DNA of 64,000 nucleotides from Chryseobacterium sp. (GTDB taxonomy: Bacteria; Bacteroidota; Bacteroidia; Flavobacteriales; Weeksellaceae). Position numbers and translations under genes: made by a program. Each line of letters begins with the position of its first letter. Positions within the stretch are counted from its first letter, which is position 1. Positions 35,702 through 43,282 of the stretch are shown here, piece after piece. The stretch spans positions 558,001-622,000 of the forward strand of contig NZ_VOXE01000001.1 in the NCBI RefSeq assembly GCF_008014695.1, written 5' to 3'. The notes under the pieces were generated by a model, which was not told the DNA's origin, did not search any database, and saw only the letters and a program-made list of their open reading frames with translations.

Positions 35702-36520
35702 CTAAAAAATTTGCATAAAAAAAATTTTGCAGCTTTTTAAAAAAACATAACCAATTCCGAAGAGATAACTGTATTCTGTAAATCCTTTTTCATTGGTTAA
35801 AATATTGAAGTTAAACTCTTTGTTTTTTAATTGCAGTTTGTCCAAAGTATGGGTTTGGACTTCTGCAAACAATTTAATTTTTGGAACAATCCGATATTCT
35901 AACCCGAAAGTGCTTCCAATGCTTACATTTTGGCTTTTAAAATCGGCTAATTGCGAGAGCACATCGTTCTCAGGTGCCAGAAACTGCATTTTGTAGCTGG
36001 TTTTGTTTAAGGAGAATCCCACAAAAGGTGTAATTTTTTTCCAATCGTACTTTACTTTAAAAATTGCCACCCATTCCGAATGTCGGTTGTTGAATTTCTG
36101 AAAAAGCAGGGGTTCGTCTTTTTCCGTAAAATAAAAACCGTTCAAAATCGTATCATCTTTATTGCCGTCCAAATCGAAAGTGGAATTCCAAAGATGGTAT
36201 TGCAAACCTGTGGAAAAGGAAAAATTCGGGAAGAAAAAATACCGCTGAACTTCAATACCAAAACCATATCCAAGCTGTGCTTTATCGCTAAAATCTTTAA
36301 AAAATTCATTTTTTTTAATCCCGGCAAAAGCATTTCCGGAGAAATTCCATTTTTTCTCTTCTTTTATCATTTGCTTTTCGGTCGTTAATTCTTTTTTCTC
36401 TTCCACATACACGGTATCGTGAATAATTTCTTCCTCATAAACAATGATGGTATCGTTTTGAGCTTTTACAGTAATTGAAAAAATAATGAGCAAAAACAAG
36501 AATAGTCGGGAAAAAGGCAT
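35702..36520 (-). CDS. Outer-membrane beta-barrel protein of the sigma islet
   Basis: 272 residues: signal peptide (LFLFLLIIFSITVKAQ), an acidic periplasmic stretch with TIIVYEEEIIHDTVYVEE, then strand-rich sequence (GNAFAGIKKNEFF, FFFPNFSFSTGLQYHLW, ITPFVGFSLNKTSYKMQF, VSIGSTFGLEYRIVPKIKLFAEVQTH) ending YLFGIGYVF. The last 13 residues (LKSCKIFFMQIF) follow two long T runs and may reflect a slipped frame. Starts 1 base after the sigma gene stop, so surely co-transcribed. Family not recognised. Confidence 0.75.
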   Translation of the reverse strand: MPFSRLFLFLLIIFSITVKAQNDTIIVYEEEIIHDTVYVEEKKELTTEKQMIKEEKKWNFSGNAFAGIKKNEFFKDFSDKAQLGYGFGIEVQRYFFFPNFSFSTGLQYHLWNSTFDLDGNKDDTILNGFYFTEKDEPLLFQKFNNRHSEWVAIFKVKYDWKKITPFVGFSLNKTSYKMQFLAPENDVLSQLADFKSQNVSIGSTFGLEYRIVPKIKLFAEVQTHTLDKLQLKNKEFNFNILTNEKGFTEYSYLFGIGYVFLKSCKIFFMQIF

Positions 36521-36521
36521 G

Positions 36522-37652
36522 TTATTTATTTTTTTTGATGAAAATGGTTTCCCGTTTAATGATTTTTTTCACGATGATCACTTTGTTTCTTTGTTTGGCT
36601 TGCATGGTATCTGAAATTGGAATAATTTCAACAGCTTTTTCTTGATCAGAAAATGGGCTCGCTGCAAATAAAGTGTTTTGTGTAGGTTCTTTACTGGGAA
36701 CCTTTTCTGCAATTTTTACAGATTTTTTGGCAGGGGTTTCTGTAATGTCAAAATTTTCAGAAGTTTTTATTTCTGCAATTTCAGAAGGAAATTTTTCATT
36801 TATTTGCTTAGCAGGTTTGATGTCATTCTCTATTTTCACCGGAGCATTAACTGTCGTTTTCGTGGATTGAGTATTTATTTTATTAAAAAAGAAAAGGGAA
36901 GAAAAAACGGTGAAGATTAACACTAGAAATGCAACGGCTTTTATCGAAGGTTTTTGTTGGTGTTTTTTTACTTCGTAAGGGATATTTCCAAAATTTTCAG
37001 ATAAAGTTGGTCTTTGAGGATGGATCCTTAAAGCTGAAAGTTTGTTTCGATACATTTGCGCCCAAACTAAATTTCCGAAACCTAAAAATACAAGTAGCAA
37101 AACTCCTTTTTTTCGTCTTTTTTGTTCTGTAGAAGAAGACCTACTTTCCAAAAGATAATGCCGGATCGATTTTTTGGCACGTAAAAGATGAGATTTTGAA
37201 GTGTTGAGATTAATGTCAAGGTGTTTACAAATATCGGAATGGCTGTAATGGTCGATAAAATACATATTGAAAACCGACTTTTGCAGAAAAGGAAGCTGAT
37301 CGATGGAAGCCAATAATTCTTCCGAAGAAAAATCATACGCCAAAACCTCGTTCTGTTCAAAAGCAGTAGAATTATTATCCGACATAGCTGGAATTTGTTG
37401 AGTTTCTATAGACACAAATTGGGTTTTTGCAGTTTTTTTTAAAAATTGCAAGGCATTATTAATCACGATTTTCTTCAGCCAACCCGAAATGTTTTTGTCA
37501 TCTTTCAGTTGATGCACATTTTGAATAGCGGTAATAAAACTCTCCTGAAGAATATCTTCCGCTGCATAAACATCGGCAACATACCTTCGGCAAACCCCCA
37601 AAAGTTTGGGTGATAATTGCGTGTAAATATGGTTCCAGTCTTTGTTTTGCAC
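36522..37652 (-). CDS. ECF-type sigma factor fused to a transmembrane anti-sigma-like tail
   Basis: 376 residues, about twice a normal ECF sigma factor. Sigma-2 (about 8-75: YVADVYAAEDILQESFITAIQN, WLKKIVINNALQFLKK) and sigma-4 (about 112-165: LPFLQKSVFNMYFIDHYSHSDI, NTSKSHLLRAKKSIRHYL) are complete. Then follow a hydrophobic stretch (183-201), YRNKLSALRIHPQ...LSENFG, a clear helix at 238-256 (KAVAFLVLIFTVFSSLFFF) and a ~120-residue polar Lys/Thr/Pro-rich tail. The short soluble box before the helix recalls the N-terminal part of Bacteroidota anti-sigma factors, usually a separate gene. The protein may be membrane-held and self-inhibited. Sits between a lipoprotein gene (3 bases) and a barrel gene (1 base). 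Confidence 0.82.
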   Translation of the reverse strand: MQNKDWNHIYTQLSPKLLGVCRRYVADVYAAEDILQESFITAIQNVHQLKDDKNISGWLKKIVINNALQFLKKTAKTQFVSIETQQIPAMSDNNSTAFEQNEVLAYDFSSEELLASIDQLPFLQKSVFNMYFIDHYSHSDICKHLDINLNTSKSHLLRAKKSIRHYLLESRSSSTEQKRRKKGVLLLVFLGFGNLVWAQMYRNKLSALRIHPQRPTLSENFGNIPYEVKKHQQKPSIKAVAFLVLIFTVFSSLFFFNKINTQSTKTTVNAPVKIENDIKPAKQINEKFPSEIAEIKTSENFDITETPAKKSVKIAEKVPSKEPTQNTLFAASPFSDQEKAVEIIPISDTMQAKQRNKVIIVKKIIKRETIFIKKNK

Positions 37653-37655
37653 TTT

Positions 37656-38663
37656 TTAGTTTTGGACGACGAAAATCGAACGAAATGAACCATTTGGAAT
37701 AGAAGTTCCTGTAATACTTTGGGTAATAACATTATTTATGTACACTTTATAAGAATTTTGTTTTGTCTTAATCAAATAAACATTGTTATTAAGTACAAAC
37801 ATATCAGAAATCACATAATAATCATTATCAACAGGTACAATTATGTGATTATTATTTTTATAATAATAATTATTCAAATATGATGATGAAATATACAGAT
37901 CATTCGTGTATTTATCAGTAATAAACTTTCCTTCTGATAAATTTGGGTTTGAAATTGTATCTACAAAATAGTTAACATTTGTATTTGTATTGTTATAATA
38001 AAATGTACTGTTTGGACCTGTTGTTTCATGTTTATTATATAAAACCAATACTCCTTGATTTGTCTTTACAAAACCATGCATCCAACTTGCATTGACCGGG
38101 AAAAATGTATTGTCTATAAAATAACCCACCGGAAAAGAACTGCTTATATAGACATGATTGTCGAAATAGGCAATTTCATCAGGAAAAACTGGGTTGGAGT
38201 TTTGGTACACAATATTTTTTACATTATTTTTCCAAAAACAAAGTTCATATTGTAAAGCAGGAGGGGCTGTTACATTTTTAAACATACCTGTAATATATGT
38301 TTCATCATTACTAACCGTAAAATCGGTAATAGTATAATTTGATCCAGCAGCAATGTTTAAATACTGTTCAATATCATATTTTACGTTATTCTTCCAAAAA
38401 AAAGATTTTCCGTTTTGGTATGAGGAACCAAAGACAAAAATATTATTATTTTCTATTATTATTTTTGAGAGAGAGATGTTATCGCCAAATGGTAACACAT
38501 GCTTCACATTATTTTTCCAATAACATGCTTGATTAAATTCAGATCCGGCAACATACACATCCACAGAATTCATCAATTTTTTCTCGTCTGGTAAAACTTC
38601 ATCTCTGGAACAAGACGAAAGAAATAAGAGTAAAAAAGCAAAGGGCAAAAAAAGCGTTTTCAT
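37656..38663 (-). CDS. WKNN-repeat lipoprotein of the sigma islet
   Basis: 335 residues. Lipoprotein signal with lipobox LSSC (Cys18). Degenerate repeats of about 50 residues carry the sequence [Y/F]WKNNVK (ACYWKNNVKHVL, SFFWKNNVKYDI, LCFWKNNVKNIV) and strands such as NIFVFGSS, HVYISSS, DLYISSS and NVYLIK, suggesting a beta-propeller-like fold. Very rich in Asn and Tyr. Probably exposed at the outer membrane. First gene of the islet, 3 bases before the sigma gene. Related Bacteroidota proteins have WKNG repeats (from memory); function unknown. Confidence 0.78.
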   Translation of the reverse strand: MKTLFLPFAFLLLFLSSCSRDEVLPDEKKLMNSVDVYVAGSEFNQACYWKNNVKHVLPFGDNISLSKIIIENNNIFVFGSSYQNGKSFFWKNNVKYDIEQYLNIAAGSNYTITDFTVSNDETYITGMFKNVTAPPALQYELCFWKNNVKNIVYQNSNPVFPDEIAYFDNHVYISSSFPVGYFIDNTFFPVNASWMHGFVKTNQGVLVLYNKHETTGPNSTFYYNNTNTNVNYFVDTISNPNLSEGKFITDKYTNDLYISSSYLNNYYYKNNNHIIVPVDNDYYVISDMFVLNNNVYLIKTKQNSYKVYINNVITQSITGTSIPNGSFRSIFVVQN

Positions 38664-38722
38664 ACAAATTAGTTTTGGTTCTTACTTATAAGATTCAAAA
38701 AAGTAAAAAAGTTGCAGAAAAA

Positions 38723-38755
38723 TAAAAAAACCTTTCAAAATTTGCTTGAAAGGTT
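38723..38755 (-). terminator. Terminator between the thioesterase and the sigma islet
   Basis: Minus-strand stem AACCTTTCAA / TTGAAAGGTT followed by seven T, about 15 bases after the thioesterase stop. It separates the thioesterase transcript from the lipoprotein-sigma-barrel genes. Confidence 0.8.
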
Positions 38756-38771
38756 TAGATGATTTTTTAAA

Positions 38772-39206
38772 TCAAGATAACTTATTGCGCGGAATGATAT
38801 TGTTGGTCATTGTGGTATGATTGATCAGGCTGCCCTTTTCGTCCCGGATTTCTATCTCAGAAACGTGCATTGTATTACCTCTTCTGATGAATCTGGCGGT
38901 TCCGGTTACCATTCCGTGGCGTTTGCTTTTCAGGTGGTTGGAGTTGATGTTTGTTCCCACGGGAACCACTTTTTCAGCATCCACGCTGATGTATGAAAGA
39001 CACGAACCCAAAGTTTCGGCCAAAACACAGCTTGCACCGCCGTGAAGAATTCCGTAAGGCTGATGCACTTTCGGCGTTACAGGCATCGTTGCGGTAAGGG
39101 TTTCCTCTGTAACATCTGTGAAAATAATATTGAGCGTTTTTCCGAGGGTTTCTTCACCCCAGTTATTCAGCATTTCAAGAATTTCTCTTTTTTTTGAATT
39201 ATCCAT
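38772..39206 (-). CDS. PaaI-type hotdog thioesterase (possible DHNA-CoA hydrolase)
   Basis: 144 residues from MDNSKKREILEML at 39206; the longer frame to 39395 lies inside the upstream acyltransferase gene. The hotdog motif PYGILHGGASCVLAETLGS (with the active-site Glu) and SNHLKSKRHGMVTGTARFIRRG are typical of PaaI/EntH enzymes. In Bacteroidota such genes often stand next to menF and act on 1,4-dihydroxy-2-naphthoyl-CoA; here the sigma islet lies between them. Substrate assignment is inference. Confidence 0.85.
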   Translation of the reverse strand: MDNSKKREILEMLNNWGEETLGKTLNIIFTDVTEETLTATMPVTPKVHQPYGILHGGASCVLAETLGSCLSYISVDAEKVVPVGTNINSNHLKSKRHGMVTGTARFIRRGNTMHVSEIEIRDEKGSLINHTTMTNNIIPRNKLS

Positions 39207-39225
39207 TTTTAGTACGGGTGTATAT

Positions 39226-39792
39226 CTAATAAATTTTGGGATTCCAGTTTTCAGGATTTTTTGGAGTAATTTTTTTGTAATATTCCTGCATTTCCTCCAT
39301 AATGCTTTCAAAACTGCGGGTTTCCAGATCGTGAACAGTGATGATTTTGCCCAAATAAATGATTTTGTGTTTAAAGTCCCCGGCAGCGACCACAATCGGG
39401 ACTTTTGCTGCCAAAGCCATATGGTAGAAACCTTTCCGCCATTTCGGAACCCAGCTTCTTGTTCCTTCCGGCGTAATTACCAGACTGAAACTGTCTTTCT
39501 TAAATTCATCCACTACAAATTTAATGAGGTCGTTTTTCTGGCTTCTGTCAATACCAATACCGCCCAAAGCTCTGACTATGGAACCGTACCAAGCTTTGGT
39601 GTGTTCGTCTTTAATAATAATTTTCAACGGTTTATCCAGCGCCCAGTACGCCAGATTTCCAAGGAGATATTCCTGATTGGAAGTGTGTGGCGCCACAACC
39701 AGAATACAGCGGTCCAGATTATTCACATCGCCTTCCAATACAATCTTCCAGCCCACAATCCACATCATCAATTTCCCGATCAGTTTCTTCAT
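39226..39792 (-). CDS. Lysophospholipid-type acyltransferase
   Basis: About 188 residues from MKKLIGKLMMWIVGWK at 39792; the longer frame begins with TTG at 39813, inside the upstream terminator. PlsC-like fold: VVAPHTSNQEYLLGN in place of the HX4D motif (here H-X4-E), SLVITPEGTRSWVPKWRKGFYHMA (EGTR motif) and VPIVVAAGDF. Probably acylates a lysophospholipid at the membrane. The Asp-to-Glu change at the catalytic dyad is notable. 19 bases before the thioesterase gene. Confidence 0.85.
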   Translation of the reverse strand: MKKLIGKLMMWIVGWKIVLEGDVNNLDRCILVVAPHTSNQEYLLGNLAYWALDKPLKIIIKDEHTKAWYGSIVRALGGIGIDRSQKNDLIKFVVDEFKKDSFSLVITPEGTRSWVPKWRKGFYHMALAAKVPIVVAAGDFKHKIIYLGKIITVHDLETRSFESIMEEMQEYYKKITPKNPENWNPKIY

Positions 39793-39811
39793 TTTTTTTA
39801 ATTTTTTAAAC

Positions 39812-39842
39812 AAAAAAGTATAACCAAATTTTGGTTATACTT
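39812..39842 (-). terminator. Terminator of the 20-codon ORF
   Basis: Minus strand AAGTATAACCAAA / TTTGGTTATACTT with a 1-base centre, followed by TTTT. It lies between the small ORF stop (39870) and the acyltransferase start (39792). A loop this tight would open a few inner pairs. Confidence 0.72.
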
Positions 39843-39869
39843 ACAAATATATCGAATTAATAATTGTTC

Positions 39870-39932
39870 TTAAAATAAACTGCTTACGAAATCAACGACT
39901 TTTATTGCGATTTCAACTACAAACTGTACCAT
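39870..39932 (-). CDS. Candidate 20-residue amphipathic peptide gene
   Basis: ATG at 39932, TAA at 39872-39870, encoding MVQFVVEIAIKVVDFVSSLF. Polar residues Q3, E7, K11, D14 and S17/S18 fall on one face of a helix and Val/Ile/Phe on the other, a pattern seen in membrane-active or membrane-anchoring micropeptides. A TAATTTTG box lies 35 bases upstream and a strong hairpin follows, so promoter, ORF and terminator make a self-contained ~150-base unit. I know no family; it could instead be a small RNA. Confidence 0.5.
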   Translation of the reverse strand: MVQFVVEIAIKVVDFVSSLF

Positions 39933-39967
39933 GATTTTTTTGTTTTAAGGTTAATTTATTTGATATT

Positions 39968-39975
39968 CAAAATTA
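39968..39975 (-). promoter_or_regulatory. -7 box of the 20-codon ORF
   Basis: TAATTTTG on the minus strand matches TAnnTTTG; the expected transcription start would leave a leader of about 30 bases. No TTTG -33 element was found. Confidence 0.5.
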
Positions 39976-40065
39976 ACAGTACGAATTTAATAATTATTTT
40001 CTAATATAACCGAAATCAGTATGTTAAATTTTAATTAAAATTTTGTTTTTAATGATGAACAAGCG
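39976..40065. other. AT-rich intergenic stretch
   Basis: With the adjoining small ORF and hairpins this completes the 330-base gap between the acyltransferase and PspC genes. Nothing else could be supported here. Confidence 0.4.
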
Positions 40066-40105
40066 AAAAGCGAAATTTTTTATTTGATTAAAAGCATTCG
40101 CTTTT
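40066..40105 (-). terminator. Possible terminator of the PspC gene
   Basis: Inverted repeat AAAAGCGAA / TTCGCTTTT with a 22-base loop, about 20 bases after the PspC-protein stop. The large loop and missing clean T tail make it weak. Confidence 0.35.
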
Positions 40106-40122
40106 ACACTTATCCACTCTCA

Positions 40123-41820
40123 TTATTTGGTTTTAATGGAAATTTCTTTTTTGCCGTTTTTAATGGAGATGTCCACATCCTGAAGTTTGTCGAAATCCAG
40201 TTTCATGGAATCAATCACTTTATCGGCAGCAGCTTTCGGCATTTTTTTACCGTTAATGATCACGCTGTCTTTATCATTAGAATCATACTGAATAGTAGAA
40301 CCGTTGATCTTGATCTTATTGTTTTCAATTACCACATCGTTGCTGTCGTCATCGTCGTCTGTTCCGTCTCCGTTTAAATCACCTTCTATTTGAAGACCAT
40401 TCTCTTTAACTTTAAAGACTTTTGTATCCTGAGGAACTACGAGTTCGTAAGTCACATTGTAATCCCGGAAACGCTGCTGGTAAGGATATTTAACGAAATT
40501 GGGAAGCAGAATTTTATTGTCCTGGATTTCCACCGGAACGGTCAGCTGAACCGGCACATTATAACCTTTTCCTTCTTTTTTAACAATAAGGTAAGGTGCT
40601 GTGATATCGGCTTTTCTCGTAACTTCAACATAAGGATAGTCTTCCTCGTACACCATTTTTTTGTCTGAGAAAATATCATCGTCATACGCTGTAAAGTTCT
40701 GCGGAATGTTAATCTGTTTTACATCTACATAAAGACTATCTGAAGTCGTATTGATGGCAATATTTTCTGTTTCTTCTTTATCCCCTTTATAAATCATGTC
40801 TTTTTTAGCCATGTTGATTCCGAAATAGGTTCCGAAAGCCAAAAGAATAAGGAAAAGTGCTCCAACAACGTATCCTACATTTCTCAGCTGCGTTTTCGGC
40901 GAAATTAATTTTATGGCCATCAGACTGAAAAGCAGGGCAGGAATTAAAGTTCCGATCAACATCATGGCGTAGAGAACGTTATTCATTCCGTCATCTTCAA
41001 AAAGGAAATTGAATTCATTCATTCCCGGGAAATCAGGATTTCCGAAAAGACCGAAGATGAAAAATGCTCCGATGATGCTTCCCAATGCCATTAAGGCAAA
41101 AATACTTCCTAGGACATAACGAATTACATTCCAGATTCCGCTTCCTGCATTGTTGATATAGGGTTTGTTTTCCGTATAAATTTCTCCGACTCTTTGCGTG
41201 GATTCATTTGCAAACTGAACCAGTTTGTTGGATTCACTTTTTAAATTGTCGAAATTCATCGGCTTTCCCTTCATTTTCAGAAAATCTGTGGCCGTTTCTG
41301 CCTTAGGCAGAACGATCCACAGAATTATATAGATGAGAATGATGAGGGAAGTGGAGATGGCGGCGGTAAAGATCCCTAAAACTGCTATTCCAAGCCAAAT
41401 GGCACGCATTGCGGTAATGTCCATTCCAGTGTAATGCGCTAAACCAGCACAGACTCCGGCGATTTTTTGTCTTTCCGGATCGCGGAAGAGCTGTTTTGCG
41501 CCGCTGTAATTTGCAGAAGTACGTCCGTTTTTTGTATTTTTTTCGGAAAAATAAGCTTCTTCCTGTTCTTCAATCACTTCGGGTTTCCCGATCTGGGCAA
41601 TAACTCTTTCCACATCGACATCATTGATGACTTCACGTTTACCTAAGGTATCCTTGAAGATTTCAACCATTCTGATCTCGATATCGTGCATCACTTCATC
41701 CGCTTCAGAAACATCCAGAGAACTTCTGAGTGCAGCAAGATAGTCGCTTAACTTGATATATGCATGTTCCTCAATGGTGAATGAGAAACCTGCTAGTCCT
41801 ATTGAGAGTGTTTTGTTCAT
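40123..41820 (-). CDS. PspC domain membrane protein, partner of PadR
   Basis: 565 residues from MNKTLSIGLAGFSF at 41820; the longer frame to 41967 lies within padR. A cytoplasmic N-terminal helical domain (about 20-95, LRSSLDVSEADEVMHDIEIRMVEIFKD) precedes the PspC domain (about 113-165: RDPERQKIAGVCAGLAHYTGMDITAMRAIW, then a helix). Four further helices follow (to about 340), then a beta-rich C-terminal domain with an Asp-rich turn (DLNGDGTDDDDDSND), which resembles a Ca2+-binding loop. PadR-PspC pairs are thought to respond to envelope stress. The gap to padR is 5 bases. Confidence 0.88.
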   Translation of the reverse strand: MNKTLSIGLAGFSFTIEEHAYIKLSDYLAALRSSLDVSEADEVMHDIEIRMVEIFKDTLGKREVINDVDVERVIAQIGKPEVIEEQEEAYFSEKNTKNGRTSANYSGAKQLFRDPERQKIAGVCAGLAHYTGMDITAMRAIWLGIAVLGIFTAAISTSLIILIYIILWIVLPKAETATDFLKMKGKPMNFDNLKSESNKLVQFANESTQRVGEIYTENKPYINNAGSGIWNVIRYVLGSIFALMALGSIIGAFFIFGLFGNPDFPGMNEFNFLFEDDGMNNVLYAMMLIGTLIPALLFSLMAIKLISPKTQLRNVGYVVGALFLILLAFGTYFGINMAKKDMIYKGDKEETENIAINTTSDSLYVDVKQINIPQNFTAYDDDIFSDKKMVYEEDYPYVEVTRKADITAPYLIVKKEGKGYNVPVQLTVPVEIQDNKILLPNFVKYPYQQRFRDYNVTYELVVPQDTKVFKVKENGLQIEGDLNGDGTDDDDDSNDVVIENNKIKINGSTIQYDSNDKDSVIINGKKMPKAAADKVIDSMKLDFDKLQDVDISIKNGKKEISIKTK

Positions 41821-41825
41821 TGTAT

Positions 41826-42161
41826 TTAGTTTATAGTTTTTAGAGTAATTTGATTCACGGAATCGGTAAGATCGTTCCAAGTGTTCAGAAGTTCGGTGAG
41901 AAACAGTTGACCTTTTTCGGTGATCTGGTAATATTTTCTCGGTGGACCTCCTGTGGATTCTTCCCATCGGTAGGAAAGAAATTCGCCGTTTTTCAATCTG
42001 GTGAGGAGCGGGTAGAGCGTTCCTTCCACCACATCCAGTTTTCCTTTTTTGAGTTCGTCGATCAAATCAGAAACATACATTTCTCTTTTGTCAATAAGAC
42101 TCAAAATACAGAATTCCAGAATTCCTTTTCGCATTTGCGCTTTGGTGTTTTCTGTGTTCAT
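41826..42161 (-). CDS. PadR family transcriptional regulator
   Basis: 111 residues. PadR winged helix with GILEFCILSLIDKREMYVSDLI, EGTLYPLLTRLKNGEFLSYRWEES and PPRKYYQITEKGQLFL. Dimeric DNA-binding repressor; in this pairing it normally controls its own operon with the PspC membrane protein. A -7 box lies at 42235-42242, so the leader is long enough for an operator, though no inverted repeat stands out. Confidence 0.93.
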   Translation of the reverse strand: MNTENTKAQMRKGILEFCILSLIDKREMYVSDLIDELKKGKLDVVEGTLYPLLTRLKNGEFLSYRWEESTGGPPRKYYQITEKGQLFLTELLNTWNDLTDSVNQITLKTIN

Positions 42162-42234
42162 TTTGTGAGGTTATTATTTGGTTTTAAAATTGGTGTTTTA
42201 TTACGTTAAAAGTTATACCCTTAACTTTACATGG

Positions 42235-42242
42235 CAAAGATA
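42235..42242 (-). promoter_or_regulatory. Promoter of padR-pspC
   Basis: TATCTTTG on the minus strand matches TAnnTTTG; an ATTG lies 21 bases upstream in the -33 place. Leader of about 65 bases. Confidence 0.6.
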
Positions 42243-42342
42243 TGTAAATAAATTAGTATTATGCAATACAAAGTAGTGAAATAATTTTAGAAAAATATAT
42301 AACTGATTGATTTTCAATGATAATAATTTTTAAAACAGGATT

Positions 42343-42996
42343 TTATTTGACATATTTATAAAACTTGAGATCATCAATACCGTTAATTAGAATTGTTGAA
42401 CCGTTTTTCAGCAGATAGATTCTGTTGGAAACATCCATTACCTGTTCATACTGATGATCCGATATAATGACTCCTTTGGTTTTGCATTGAGTAGTGAGTA
42501 ATCATTTGATTTCATCAGTCATTTGGGGAGCGAGACTTTGGAATGGCTCGTCGAGGAGGATAAATTTACTTTCAGAATAAAGGATGAGCAGGATTTCGAT
42601 GAGTTTAAGTTCACCGCCGGAAAGTGTTCTTGGTTTTGAGTCGAGAAAAGGGGAAATAAAGGGATGCAGAAAAAGTTTTTCAGCATTTTCCCTGTTCGTG
42701 AAAACTTTAATACTGTTTTTAATTTTTACATGAGCGGGAAGAAAATGATACTGTGGAAGAAAAGAAATCATTCCGCGGTTTTGGCTGACATTTTTCAGAA
42801 TAACACCATCAATCCTCACAAATTTGGTGTCAGCAGTTTCCAGACCTGCAATAATTTTTAAAAGAGTTGATTTCCCCGAACCGTTCCGGCCGAGTAAGCC
42901 CACGACTTCGCCGCTAGTACAGCCGATAAAAATATCCTGAAGTATTTTTTTATCCTTAAAGGTTTTGGTGATGCTGTCGGCATGAAGACTACTCAT
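42343..42996 (-). pseudogene. ABC transporter ATP-binding protein interrupted by one stop codon
   Basis: From the ATG at 42996 the frame encodes Walker A GLLGRNGSGKSTLLKI, signature LSGGELKLIE and Walker B FILLDEPFQS, then meets TGA at 42504-42502 right after MTDEIK. The same frame stays open for 52 more codons (LLTTQCKTKGVIISDHQYEQ..., including the H-loop His of SDH) to TAA at 42345-42343. The stop would be CGA (Arg) with one base change. Without the H-loop the truncated product should not hydrolyse ATP normally. Start overlaps the small membrane protein stop (ATGA); a start at 43050 is possible but lies within that gene. Confidence 0.8.
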
Positions 42997-43274
42997 AACA
43001 TTCCGGTAATTAATTTTACGAAAACACTTATAGCAATCGTGGAAATCCACAAAATTTTCCGGGAGAATCCTAAGTTTGCGTAGAAGACATATTCATTTGC
43101 AAACCTTGCTTCATATATGAAATAATGCATCAGAGGCGCAATAACCAAAAATGATATTCCGGCAGCATTAATATTAAATGAAGAACCGATGAATAAAGCT
43201 AAAAAAGAAAACAGAAACGCAGGAATCATGATTCTGCTGTAGAACATCCGTAATATGTTGATCTTTTTTATCAA
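42993..43274 (-). CDS. Small membrane protein paired with the ABC ATPase
   Basis: 93 residues with three helices (about 15-30, 34-53, 72-90) and a short basic N-terminus (MIKKINILRMFYSR). It lies 8 bases after mutS2 and its stop overlaps the ATPase start. It is too short for a normal ABC permease, so it may be a membrane anchor of the ATPase or a separate factor. No family recognised. Confidence 0.72.
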   Translation of the reverse strand: MIKKINILRMFYSRIMIPAFLFSFLALFIGSSFNINAAGISFLVIAPLMHYFIYEARFANEYVFYANLGFSRKILWISTIAISVFVKLITGML

Positions 43275-43282
43275 TTTTGAAA

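Noticed and set aside
37656-38663. Calling the WKNN-repeat lipoprotein an anti-sigma factor
   Set aside because: It has a lipobox and no transmembrane helix or cytoplasmic sigma-binding domain; an anti-sigma function fits the tail of the sigma protein better.
39206-39395. Extended start of the PaaI thioesterase
   Set aside because: The first 63 codons overlap the acyltransferase gene out of frame; the hotdog protein begins at MDNSKKRE.
41820-41967. Extended start of the PspC gene inside padR
   Set aside because: The extra 49 residues are the padR gene read in another frame; the protein with family similarity begins at MNKTLSIGL (41820).
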